Shown one piece after another: positions 24,307 through 32,333 of a stretch of DNA of 64,000 nucleotides (position 1 is its first letter; each line of letters starts with the position of its first letter). The notes beneath the pieces are model-generated. The model saw only the letters and a program-made list of their open reading frames with translations. It made no database searches and was not told the DNA's origin. The DNA comes from Thermus sediminis (lineage in GTDB: Bacteria; Deinococcota; Deinococci; Deinococcales; Thermaceae): positions 186,001-250,000 of the forward strand of contig NZ_QURO01000004.1 in NCBI RefSeq assembly GCF_003426945.1, written 5' to 3'. Made by a program: the position numbers and the translations under genes.

Positions 24307-25329
24307 ATGGCGAATACGATGAAGGCTGCGGTCGTTCACGCCTTTGGGCAGCCCTTGTCCATAGAGGAGCTACCGGTCCCAGAGCCCGGGGAGGGCCAGA
24401 TTCTCGTCAAGGTGGAGGCCTCCGGCGTGTGCCACACCGACCTGCATGCGGCGGAGGGGGACTGGCCAGTGAAGCCCAAGCTGCCCCTGATCCCCGGCCA
24501 CGAGGCTGCAGGCTATGTTGCGGCGGTAGGGAAGGGGGTCAGAAATGTTAAGGAAGGGGACCGGGTTGGGGTTCCTTGGCTCCATAAGGCCTGCGGCTAT
24601 TGTGAATACTGCCTGACTGGTCGTGAAACCATCTGTCCAGAGCAGCGCAACACCGGTTACTCCGTGGACGGCGGGTATGCAGAGTACGTCCTAGCTGACC
24701 CGAACTACGTGGGTCGCTTGCCAGACAATGTTCCTTTCACTGATATCGCACCCATACTTTGCGCGGGTGTAACTGTCTACAAGGGGATCAAAGCCACCAA
24801 TGTTCGTCCGGGCCAATGGATAGCCATCTCGGGGATTGGTGGCCTTGGCCATGTGGCTGTTCAGTACGCCAAAGCGATGGGAATGTATGTGGCGGCGGTG
24901 GACATCGCCGACGACAAGCTACAACTCGCCCGGGATCTCGGTGCCGACCTGACAATTAACGCTGCGCTGGAAGACCCCGACCAGGTCTTGCAGAAGCAGA
25001 TTGGCGGTGCGCATGGGGCCTTGGTTACCGCAGTTTCCCTCAAAGCCTTCGAACAGGCTTGTAAAATAGTGCGACGCGGTGGAACCATCTCTTTGATCGG
25101 CCTGCCGCCAGGAGAGTTCCCCCTGCCGGTTTTTGATATGGTCCTGAACGAGATTACTGTGCGGGGCTCCATCGTCGGCACCCGTGCCGATCTCAGGGAG
25201 GCACTAGATTACGCCGGCGCTGGAAAGGTCAAGGCCAAGGTCCGCCTAGAGCCCCTAGAAAACATCAATCAAGTGTTTTCGGAGATGAAGGCAGGCAAGA
25301 TAGCAGGCAGGGTGGTGCTGACGCTTTAG
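24307..25329 (+). CDS. adhP: Zinc-dependent alcohol dehydrogenase, AdhP type
   Basis: A 340-residue medium-chain dehydrogenase. Catalytic zinc ligands are in SGVCHTDLH and GHEAAG. The structural zinc lobe has four Cys in [20 protein letters not shown]. The Rossmann motif is [15 protein letters not shown], and VDIADDKL supplies the Asp that favours NAD. It oxidises primary alcohols or reduces aldehydes. Codon use is clearly less G/C-rich at third positions than in neighbours (for example TGTGAATACTGC), and it has its own consensus promoter, both pointing to acquisition from another lineage. Confidence 0.93.
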   Translation: MANTMKAAVVHAFGQPLSIEELPVPEPGEGQILVKVEASGVCHTDLHAAEGDWPVKPKLPLIPGHEAAGYVAAVGKGVRNVKEGDRVGVPWLHKACGYCEYCLTGRETICPEQRNTGYSVDGGYAEYVLADPNYVGRLPDNVPFTDIAPILCAGVTVYKGIKATNVRPGQWIAISGIGGLGHVAVQYAKAMGMYVAAVDIADDKLQLARDLGADLTINAALEDPDQVLQKQIGGAHGALVTAVSLKAFEQACKIVRRGGTISLIGLPPGEFPLPVFDMVLNEITVRGSIVGTRADLREALDYAGAGKVKAKVRLEPLENINQVFSEMKAGKIAGRVVLTL

Positions 25330-25413
25330 CCCTACGCTGTTCACGTAACCTGGCCTTTAGCCCGAGAATCCCGAAACTCAGGGCTTTTCAACGCCTTAGC
25401 AAGCGCCTGCTTA

Positions 25414-25439
25414 GGCTTCGGTCTGGGCGTGCCGAAGCC
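25414..25439 (+). other. Stem-loop downstream of adhP
   Basis: GGCTTCGG and CCGAAGCC form an 8-bp perfect stem with a 10-base loop, 84 bp after the adhP stop. There is no T-tract, so it may mark an RNA end or a decayed element. Confidence 0.35.
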
Positions 25440-25451
25440 GTGCGGTGTCTA

Positions 25452-25640
25452 TTAGAAACGCAAGGGAAGCCCTGTCGACGAATGGGGTAGATCGCTACTT
25501 CCCTCCAGGTACTCAAACGCGCGCCACAAGTTCGGCCTCGTGATCGAGCCTACGAATTCGGCAGGTGCGAGGACGATTACGACAAAATGACCATCGGCGC
25601 AGAGCGCAAGCTTCGCAGGGGATCGAGGCTTTTTGGTCAC
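25452..25640 (-). CDS. Possible small ORF or gene fragment
   Basis: GTG at 25640 opens 62 codons (MTKKPRSPAKLALCADGHFV... ending in TAA at 25452). Base composition is lower in G/C than the genome, like adhP. There is no recognised family and no clear ribosome binding site; it may be a remnant carried with adhP. Apart from this and the stem-loop, 25330-25669 shows nothing I can support. Confidence 0.25.
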   Translation of the reverse strand: MTKKPRSPAKLALCADGHFVVIVLAPAEFVGSITRPNLWRAFEYLEGSSDLPHSSTGLPLRF

Positions 25641-25669
25641 ATAAAGGGGTGATAGACCCCAGGTAGGCA

Positions 25670-27011
25670 GGTCGTGTAAGGAATTCTGTGTAAGGGTCCG
25701 TGTTCAATAGGGGGGCACACCTTGGAAGGAGGAGGTGCCCCATGGACCGGGATACCTTGCGGAGCCTGCTGAGGGAAGCGGTGCGGGAAACGGTAGCCGA
25801 AGTCCTACAAACAGTCCTGGAGTTGGACCGGACGGCGTTCCTCCAGGCCCACGGGGGGCGCAGGAACGGCTACTACCCCAGGAGGCTGGAGACCGCCTTC
25901 GGCCAGGTGGACCTGCGGGTCCCCAGGGATCGGGAAGGCCGGTACCACCCCGCCTTCCTCAAACCCTACGCCCGCCGCCCCGTGGACGTGGGAGGTCAGC
26001 CGAAGGCTACGTTCCAGTGGCCGTGGCCCTTTATGCCGCCGGGGTCAGCCAGCGTAAAGCGGCCGAGGGGATGCGCCTGCTCTTGGGCCACCGCTACTCC
26101 CACGAGACCTTGAGCGCCTTGACGGACGAGGTCTTGGGAGCGGTGGAAGCTTTCCGCAGGCGGCTTTTGCCCGAGGAGATGGCCTTCGTCTACCTGGACG
26201 GGCTTTCCCTCAAGGTCCTTAGGGACGGAGAGGGGATCGTACGGGAAACCGTCTACGTGGCTTTGGGGATCGCCCCTGGTGGGGAGAGGCGGGTCCTGGG
26301 ATTCTGGCTGTTGCCGGCGGAGAGCGCCTTAGGGTGGGAGGGGGTCTTGGGGGAGCTCTGGCAGCGGGGCTCGCGGCGAGTCCTGCTCTTCGTCACCGAC
26401 GGGCTACCCGGGCTTCCCGAGGCCATCCAGAGGGTCTACCCACAGGCGGAGTGGCAGCGGTGCGTGGTGCACGGGTTGCGATGGAGCCTGTCCCAGGTGC
26501 GGGCGCGGGACCGGGCCCTGTTGGCCGAGGACCTGAGGCGGGTGTACGGGGCGGAGGGCCGGGAGGAGGCGCTCTGGGCTCTTGAGGGGCTGAGGGAAGC
26601 CTGGGGTTCGCGGTACCCGGGGGTGGTGGGGCTGTGGGTGCAGGACTCGGGGGCGTTCTTGCGCTTCTATGGGTACCCCAAGGTCCTTTGGCCGTACTTG
26701 CGGAGCACCAATCTGATGGAGCGGTTTATCCGGGAGGTGCGGCGGGGAACGAAGGTGCGGGGTCAGGCCGAAGGCCTATCTTGCCCACAAGTTTCCCAAC
26801 GAGGCGGCGGTGTACAAGCTTCTTTACTTGGAGTCGGAAAGGCAAGAGGGGAGGTGGGCGGAGCGGCTGCTTCGCGAAGCGAACATCTTGCGGCTCAAGG
26901 GGTTCTCGGGTCAGCGGAGCTACCTTGAGGCGAGGGAGACGCTGGAGAAGATGCTTCAGGAGCGGTATGCCCCCCGTACACAGACCCTTACACAAAACTC
27001 TTGACACGACC
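25670..27011 (+). mobile_element. IS256-family insertion sequence, copy 2
   Basis: A 1342-bp inverted copy of the element at 18506-19847, bounded by GGTCGTGTAAGGAATT at the left and the complement of GGTCGTGTCAAGAGTT at the right. GGTAAGGG follows at 27012-27019, and its reverse complement flanks copy 1. The left flank (25662-25669, GGTAGGCA) does not match any other junction. The element interrupts an IS4-like transposase whose 5' part now lies beside copy 1. Confidence 0.9.
25742..27004 (+). pseudogene. IS256-family transposase, same two frameshifts as copy 1
   Basis: It starts at ATG 25742 and reads the same three-frame protein as copy 1: N-terminal DNA-binding region, then YLDGL, VTDGLPG and STNLMERFIRE in the second frame, then AYLAHKFPNEAAVYKLLYLE in the third. 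Two differences from copy 1 were noticed: one replaces Thr by Ala in LETTFGQ and one falls in LQAHGG without altering the protein. The shared frameshifts predate duplication or reflect a common calling error. Confidence 0.85.
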
Positions 27012-27883
27012 GGTAAGGGAGATGGTGGCTACCCTGCCCTCCCACCTCCAGCGCCCCTTCCACCAGGCCGAAGCCCTCTACCGCTTCCTGGCCAACCCCC
27101 GGGTGGGGGCCGAGGCCCTCCTGGAGAGGGTGTGCCGGGAGAGCGTCCTGGCCCTGGAGGGGATAGCCCGGGTGGGGAGGAAGCGGGAGACCGGGTATGA
27201 GCTCCTGACCGCGCTGGGGATGGATGTCCAGGGGCGGCTGGCCCTGGGGTACGCCCACCTGGTGGCCTACGGGGAGCGGGGGTTTGCCAGCCTGCCCCGG
27301 GAGGTGGAGCGGGCCATTGCGGGGGCGCGGGGGGTTCTTGGGGGGGAGGGGCGGCGGCTGGTGTACGTGGCGGACCGGGGTTTTGACGACCGGAAGGTGT
27401 TTGGGCAGGTGCTGGGGTGTGGAGCTTGGGCTGGGATGGAGGGAGGTGGAGGGGCGGAGGCTTCATCTGGTGGTGAGCTGGATACCGGCTTTGGGGAGGC
27501 GGGGGGAGTGGTGGCTTTTGACCAGCTTGGAGGTGAGGGGGGAGAGGGAGGCGCTGCGGGTGGTGGAGATGTACCGGAGGCGGTGGGGGGTGGAGGAGTT
27601 TTTCCGCCTTCTGAGGGCGGGGTTGGGGCTTGAGAGCTTTCAGGTGCGGGGGCTTAGCCGGATTCGCAAGGTGGTGGCTGTTTTGCTGGGGCTGGCGGTG
27701 TTTCTTTGGGAGGTGCGGCGGTCTGGGGGTGTCTTGGAGGGCCTCCTTTTGCGGCTTGGGGGAAAGCTGGGGATAGCCAGTGAGCGGGATGGTCCCTACC
27801 TGCTCTTGCGGGGCTTGGTCCGCCTGCTCAACTACGAGGTCACCAAGGAGGCCTTGGAAGAGGAGGAGGGAAGTTTTGGGTAA
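27012..27883 (+). pseudogene. 3' part of an IS4-like transposase
   Basis: It continues the fragment at 19848-19990: VREMVATLPSHLQRPFHQAE, the DDE Asp in VYVADRGFDDRKVFGQVLG, a frameshift near 27420, then RLHLVVSWIPALG and the YREK-type motif YRRRWGVEEFFRLLR with the catalytic Glu. The ending is LLNYEVTKEALEEEEGSFG. With its 5' part it would make about 335 residues, a normal IS4-like length. The terminal repeat at 27877-27890 closes the element. Confidence 0.8.
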
Positions 27884-27890
27884 AGTCCTG
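27877..27890 (+). repeat. Terminal inverted repeat of the IS4-like element (right end)
   Basis: TGGGTAAAGTCCTG reading outward, identical to the copy at 20032-20045. It overlaps the last codons of the transposase. Confidence 0.7.
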
Positions 27891-27942
27891 TATTACCGAC
27901 CACCTTGCCTAAGGGGTTTTCCCGTGCTAGGGTCAAGGTCAT

Positions 27943-29508
27943 ATGTGGCGGGTGCTGGTTTCCGATGAGATGCGGTTGGGAGGGGCGAGGTACCCCGGGG
28001 TCCTCCTGGACTACCGCCCGGGGATTGGCCGCGAGGAGCTTCTGGAGATCATCCCTAGCTACGATGCCCTCATCACCCGGAGCCGCACCCAGGTGGACGC
28101 GGAGCTTTTAAAGTGGGGCAAGCGCCTCAAGGTGGTGGGCCGGGGCGGCGTGGGGGTGGACAACGTGGACCTCGAGGCCGCAAGCCGCCTGGGCATCCTG
28201 GTGGTCAACGTGCCCGAGGCCAACACCCGCTCGGCGGCGGAGCTGGCCTTCGGCCTCCTCCTTTCGGCCGCCCGGGGCATCGCCCTTTCCGATCGAAAGA
28301 TCCGTGCTGGGGAGTGGGACCGGAAGTTTTTGGGCCTGGAGCTTAAGGGCAAGACCCTGGGCATCATAGGCCTGGGCCGAATCGGGAGCCAGGTGGCCCG
28401 CTTCGCCAAGGGGTTTGAGATGCAGGTCCTGGCCTACGACCCCTACATCCCCAGGACCCGGGCGGAGAGCCTCGGGGTAGAGCTTCTGGAGCACCTGGAG
28501 GACCTCCTCCGCCAGAGCCACTTCCTCACCGTCCACACCCCCCTCACCGAGGAGACCCGGGGGATGATCGGCAGGCGGGAGCTCTACCTCCTCCCCCGGG
28601 GGGCGGTGGTGGTCAATGCGGCCCGGGGGGGGATCGTGGAGGAGAAGGCCCTCCTGGAAGTCCTGGAGGAGGGGCACCTCTTCGCCGCCGGCCTGGACGT
28701 CTTCGCCCAGGAGCCCCCGCCCAAGGACCACCCTCTCCTCCACCACCCCAAGGTGGTCCTCACCGCCCACCTGGGGGCCAACACCCTCGAGGCCCAGGAG
28801 CGGGTGGGGGAGGCCATCCTGGAGCGGGTGGTGCGCACCCTGGAGGGGGACCTCTCCTACGCCCTGAACACCGGCTTTGACCCTGAGGCCCTGGAGGCCT
28901 TAAGGGGCTTCCTCCCCTTGGGGGAGGCCTTGGGGAAGCTTCTGGCGCAGATTACCCGGGGACGGCCGGAGATCCTGGAGGTGCACTTTTTGGGCCAGTA
29001 CGAGAAGGACCCCGAGCCGGTGGCTAGCGCCGTGGCCAAGGGCCTCCTCTCCCGGGTCCTGGGCCCTGAGGCGGTGAACCTGGTCTCCGCCCGGCCCCTC
29101 CTGAAGGACCGGGGCATAAGGCTCATCACCCTCAGGGAGGAGGAGGCGGGGGAGTACACGCGGCTTTTGGAGGTGCGCCTCACCACGGACCAGGAAACCC
29201 GCCGGGCCCGGGGGGTGGTCATGGGGAGCAAGCCCCGGCTGGTGGGTATTGACGACTACACCCTTGAGGTGGTGCCCGAGGGGTACATGCTGGTCTGCGT
29301 CAACTACGACCGCCCGGGGGTGGTGGGCCGGGTGGGGACCCTCTTGGGCGAGGCCGGGGTCAACATCGCCGGGATGCAGCTGGGGCGGGACGTGCCTGGG
29401 GGGCGGGCCCTTTTCGTCCTCACCGTGGACGAGAAGCCAAGCCCCGAGGTGCTGGAGGCCCTGAGGGCCCTTCCCGTCCTGGAGCGGGTGGACCTGGCGG
29501 AGCTTTAG
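27943..29508 (+). CDS. serA: D-3-phosphoglycerate dehydrogenase SerA
   Basis: A 521-residue NAD enzyme that starts serine biosynthesis. It has the substrate-binding domain with VVGRGGVGVDNVDLEAASR, Rossmann motif GLGRIGSQVARFAKG, catalytic Arg in VNAARGGIVEE and His in LTAHLGANT. The intervening ASB domain (~315-440) and a C-terminal ACT domain (MLVCVNYDRPGVVGRVGTLL) follow, as in long type SerA regulated by serine. ATG at 27943 is preceded by AAGGTC. It lies 52 bp past the end of the IS4-like element, so its own promoter region may have been altered. Confidence 0.95.
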   Translation: MWRVLVSDEMRLGGARYPGVLLDYRPGIGREELLEIIPSYDALITRSRTQVDAELLKWGKRLKVVGRGGVGVDNVDLEAASRLGILVVNVPEANTRSAAELAFGLLLSAARGIALSDRKIRAGEWDRKFLGLELKGKTLGIIGLGRIGSQVARFAKGFEMQVLAYDPYIPRTRAESLGVELLEHLEDLLRQSHFLTVHTPLTEETRGMIGRRELYLLPRGAVVVNAARGGIVEEKALLEVLEEGHLFAAGLDVFAQEPPPKDHPLLHHPKVVLTAHLGANTLEAQERVGEAILERVVRTLEGDLSYALNTGFDPEALEALRGFLPLGEALGKLLAQITRGRPEILEVHFLGQYEKDPEPVASAVAKGLLSRVLGPEAVNLVSARPLLKDRGIRLITLREEEAGEYTRLLEVRLTTDQETRRARGVVMGSKPRLVGIDDYTLEVVPEGYMLVCVNYDRPGVVGRVGTLLGEAGVNIAGMQLGRDVPGGRALFVLTVDEKPSPEVLEALRALPVLERVDLAEL

Positions 29509-29777
29509 GGAGCCGTGCCTGGCGGCCTCGCCTCCTCTATGTCAACAAACTTTGGGCTTGCCTTGCAAAGATCAGGACGACGGGTGTATATCTCCCGCTT
29601 TGGGGCCCCTACCCCAAATGAACCGCCTGATGGGTAAGCAAGGCTTGGCTCGCAGAGAGGCAAGCCCCAAGGAGGTGCTCGCCCACAGCCTAGCCCTGGC
29701 CCAAGAGGTGGCTCCACCCACCCCCAAAGGCAAGCCTGGCCCTTCTCCTTTACCGTGCCTTCTTCCGCCTCATGCCA

Positions 29778-29840
29778 CCCCATGCTGGCTTGGGCCAGCA
29801 TGGGGGCCCCGGCAGAAGGTTCCCGAGAGGCTTTTCTGAG
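29778..29840 (+). repeat. 63-bp repeat with internal palindrome, copy B
   Basis: It matches 20079-20141. Here the palindrome is perfect: CATGCTGGC, TTG, then GCCAGCATG. It lies in the 506-bp gene-poor stretch between serA and the GbsR-type gene, just before a transposase-like fragment. Confidence 0.6.
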
Positions 29841-29848
29841 AGGACCTG

Positions 29849-29962
29849 ATGGGGAAGCCTCGGACGGCCATGGCGCGGGCGCTTTTGGAGCTCATCGCCT
29901 ACGGCCTCATGGTTCTTCTCTCCCTTCTCCCACCCCCTCCGGGGTACAAGGCAATTTACTAG
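29849..29962 (+). pseudogene. Possible transposase C-terminal fragment
   Basis: A 37-codon frame, MGKPRTAMARALLELIAYGL followed by a hydrophobic stretch and stop, with Thermus-like codon use. It resembles the tails of some bacterial transposases, but the piece is too short to assign. The rest of 29509-29970 shows no supportable gene. Confidence 0.3.
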
Positions 29963-29970
29963 GCAAGCCT

Positions 29971-30007
29971 GTTTTGTATTGACAAAACCTTCAAAACAAA
30001 CTACTAT
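29971..30007 (+). promoter_or_regulatory. Promoter with overlapping palindromic operator for the GbsR-type gene
   Basis: TTGACA (29979-29984), 17-bp spacer, TACTAT (30002-30007). The start codon ATG 30015 lies 7 bp after the -10, so the mRNA should be leaderless. A perfect 7-4-7 palindrome, GTTTTGT-ATTG-ACAAAAC (29971-29988), covers the -35 and is well placed for a repressor, probably the encoded regulator itself. Confidence 0.75.
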
Positions 30008-30014
30008 GGTTCCT

Positions 30015-30458
30015 ATGGACCCCGCCCTCCAAGCTTGGGTGGAGGAGACCGCCCTCCTCTTTGAGGGGGTGGGCCTTCCCCGGATGGCGGGCCGGGTGCT
30101 GGCCTGGCTCCTGGTGGCCGATCCGCCGGAGCAGACCCTCCGGGAGATGGGGGAGGCCCTGGGGGTGAGCAAGGGGGCTCTGAGCCCGGCCCTGCACCTC
30201 CTCCTCCGCCTGGGCCTGGTGGAACGGGTCCGCAGGTCCGGGGAGCGCTCCGACCGGTATTTGGTGCGGCACGGGGCTTGGAAAAGGCTCCTCATGGAGA
30301 AGGCCAGGGGGATGGGCCTCTACCGGGAGGCGGCGGAAAAGGGGCTTGCCCTTCTCCCTCCGGAAAAGGGGGAGCGGCTTCGGGAGATGCACCGCCTCTA
30401 TGCCTTTTTTGAGAAGGCCCTTCCCGAGCTTTTGCGGCGCTACGAGGAGGAAGTATGA
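30015..30458 (+). CDS. GbsR/MarR-family winged-helix regulator
   Basis: A 147-residue regulator. The leaderless ATG at 30015 is chosen from promoter geometry. The winged helix includes TLREMGEALGVSKGALSPALHLLLRLGLVERVRR (helix-turn-helix near residues 45-70) and a wing with RSGERSDRYLV. The flanking N- and C-terminal helices probably mediate dimerisation, as in GbsR-type proteins. Its stop overlaps the start of the first exporter permease as ATGA, so it is the first gene of the exporter operon and probably represses it. Confidence 0.85.
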   Translation: MDPALQAWVEETALLFEGVGLPRMAGRVLAWLLVADPPEQTLREMGEALGVSKGALSPALHLLLRLGLVERVRRSGERSDRYLVRHGAWKRLLMEKARGMGLYREAAEKGLALLPPEKGERLREMHRLYAFFEKALPELLRRYEEEV

Positions 30459-31639
30459 CCCTCTTGCGCCTCGCTTGGCGGAACGTGTTGCGCCAGAGGC
30501 GGCGCACGCTTCTCCTTTCCCTGGTGTTGGTCTATGTGACCGTGGCTGTCCTCTTCCTGCTGGGCTTTCTGGACGGCTATGGGGAAAGCCTGGTGGAAAG
30601 CTACGCCGCCTACGTGGAGGCCCCGGTGGTGGTGGCCCCCAGGACCTTTTTTGAGGATCCCGACCCGGAGAACGGCCTCGCCACCCCCCTGCGGGTGGAC
30701 CACCCCAGGGTCCTGGCCCAGACCCCCAGGCTCAGCCTCCCCACCCTCCTCCGTTCCCCCTACCGGGCCCTTGGAGGCATCCTCCTCGGGGTGGACCCGG
30801 AAGGGGAAAGGGCCCTTTCTCGGGTGCCTACCAAGGTGGCGGAGGGGAGGTGGCTTAGGGCCCCCGGGGAGATGGTCCTGGGCCACCGCCTGGCGGAGCG
30901 GCTGGACGTGCGGGTAGGGGAGAGGCTTTTGGTGGAGACGGGGAAGGGGGCCTTGGGCCTCACCGTGGTGGGCTTCGTGAAGGCAGGGGTTTCCAACGTG
31001 GACTTCGCCGGGGCTTACGTCCACCTGGCCGACGCCAGGGCCCTTTCGGGGGTTTGGGCTACCCACCTGGCCCTGAAGGTCAGGCGGGGACAGGAGGAGG
31101 GGGTGGCCCAGGAGCTGAACCGGACGCTTCTCGAAGGCCTCGAGGCCCGGGGGGTCTGGGACCTCATGGGTCCCATCCGGGCCGACTACGAGGCGAACCG
31201 CCTCTTCTTCTTCCCCCTTTTGGGCCTCTTCCTCCTCCTCGCCGCCCTGGCCGTGGTGAGCACCGCCTACGTGAGCGTGCGGGAGGGGCTTAGGGAGTTT
31301 GCCGTGGCCGAGAGCTTGGGCCTCACCCCGGGAAAGCTTGCGCTCCAGGTGGCCCTCGAGGCCGCCATAGCCAGCGGCCTCGGCTTCCTCCTGGGCCTCC
31401 TCTTGGGCTACGCCCTCCTCCTTTACACCGCCACCCACGACGTCTTCGGCCCCCTCATGCGCCTTTCCGGGGAGCTCCTCCCCGAGGCGGGCCTAGCGGA
31501 GCACCTCTACACCGCCGTGCGGCCCAGCTACGCCCTCTTCGCCTTTTTGGTGGTTCTCTTCTCTGCCCTGCTGGCCCTCCTTTTCCCCGGGCGGCTCCTT
31601 CTCAGGACGGAGGCTTCCCGCTACCTAAAGGAGGCGTGA
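30455..31639 (+). CDS. FtsX/MacB-type ABC transporter permease
   Basis: A 394-residue permease of the MacB/LolCE class. One membrane helix follows the N-terminal LLRLAWRNVLRQRRRTLLLS, then a periplasmic domain of about 220 residues. Three helices form the C-terminal FtsX domain (LFFFPLLGLFLLLAALAVVS, then ALEAAIASGLGFLLGLLLGY, and YALFAFLVVLFSALLALLFP). Such proteins drive lipoproteins or other envelope substrates out of the membrane with an ATPase of the LolD type, encoded downstream at 33541. Confidence 0.88.
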   Translation: MTLLRLAWRNVLRQRRRTLLLSLVLVYVTVAVLFLLGFLDGYGESLVESYAAYVEAPVVVAPRTFFEDPDPENGLATPLRVDHPRVLAQTPRLSLPTLLRSPYRALGGILLGVDPEGERALSRVPTKVAEGRWLRAPGEMVLGHRLAERLDVRVGERLLVETGKGALGLTVVGFVKAGVSNVDFAGAYVHLADARALSGVWATHLALKVRRGQEEGVAQELNRTLLEGLEARGVWDLMGPIRADYEANRLFFFPLLGLFLLLAALAVVSTAYVSVREGLREFAVAESLGLTPGKLALQVALEAAIASGLGFLLGLLLGYALLLYTATHDVFGPLMRLSGELLPEAGLAEHLYTAVRPSYALFAFLVVLFSALLALLFPGRLLLRTEASRYLKEA

Positions 31640-31641
31640 CC

Positions 31642-32332
31642 ATGAAAAAAGCCCTTTGGCTCCCTTTTCTCCTGGCCCTGGTCCTGGCCCAAACCCCCCT
31701 GGAGAAGCTGAAGGCTGCCTTGGACCGCCTCCGGGGCCCGGCCCACGAGGGGGTGTACCTCATCCGGGTAGAGCGGCCGGGCTCGGAAAAGGTCTACCGC
31801 CTCAAGGTCTACACCGACGGGGAGCGGGCCCACCTTCGGGTCCTGGAGCCCAAAGCTGAGGCAGGGCTCACCTACCTCTCCTTGGGGCAGGACCTCTACC
31901 TCTACGACCCTCGGCTGGGCCGCACCCTTCGTCTGCCCCCCTCGGGAAGGGGGAGCGCTTCCTAGGCTCCGACCTCACCTACCAAGACCTCATGGGTCGG
32001 GACTTGGAAACCCTCTTTGAGGTGGCGGAGGCCCCAGGCTTCCTCCTCCTCACCCCCAGGCCCGGAGCCCCCACCCCCTATGGGAAGGTGGAGGTTCACC
32101 TGAAGGAAGGCTTCTTGGAGCGGGTGGTCTACTACGACCAGAGGGGGCAGGCGGTGAGGGAACTTCTCCTTAAGGGGTACCAGGGCCAGGGGGGGCCTTC
32201 CTCCCCCGGGAGAAGGAGCTAAAGGACCTCCTCCGCCCCGGCCACCGCACCCTCGTCCAGGTCCTGGAGGTCCGGGTGGGGCCGGTGCCCGAGCGGTGCT
32301 TCCAGCCTCTCTACTTGGAAAGGGGGTGTTAG
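31642..32332 (+). pseudogene. LolA-like outer-membrane lipoprotein-sorting protein, two frameshifts
   Basis: Starts MKKALWLPFLLALVLAQTPL (signal peptide) and continues as a lipoprotein-sorting-type beta-barrel: GVYLIRVERPGSEKVYRLKV, then in a second frame GSDLTYQDLMGRDLE and VEVHLKEGFLERVVYYDQRG, then in a third frame AFLPREKELKDLLRPGHRTL to TAG 32332. The shifts lie in a CCCCCC run near 31937 and a G run near 32188, and adding one base at each restores about 230 codons. This may be a sequencing error. The family binds lipids or lipoproteins in the periplasm next to Lol-like exporters. Confidence 0.8.
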
Positions 32333-32333
32333 G

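Noticed and set aside
18506-27011. Composite transposon carrying adhP between two IS256 copies
   Set aside because: The outer flanks share no target duplication, while the right junctions of the two copies share an inverted 8-bp duplication. That fits inversion, not insertion of one unit.
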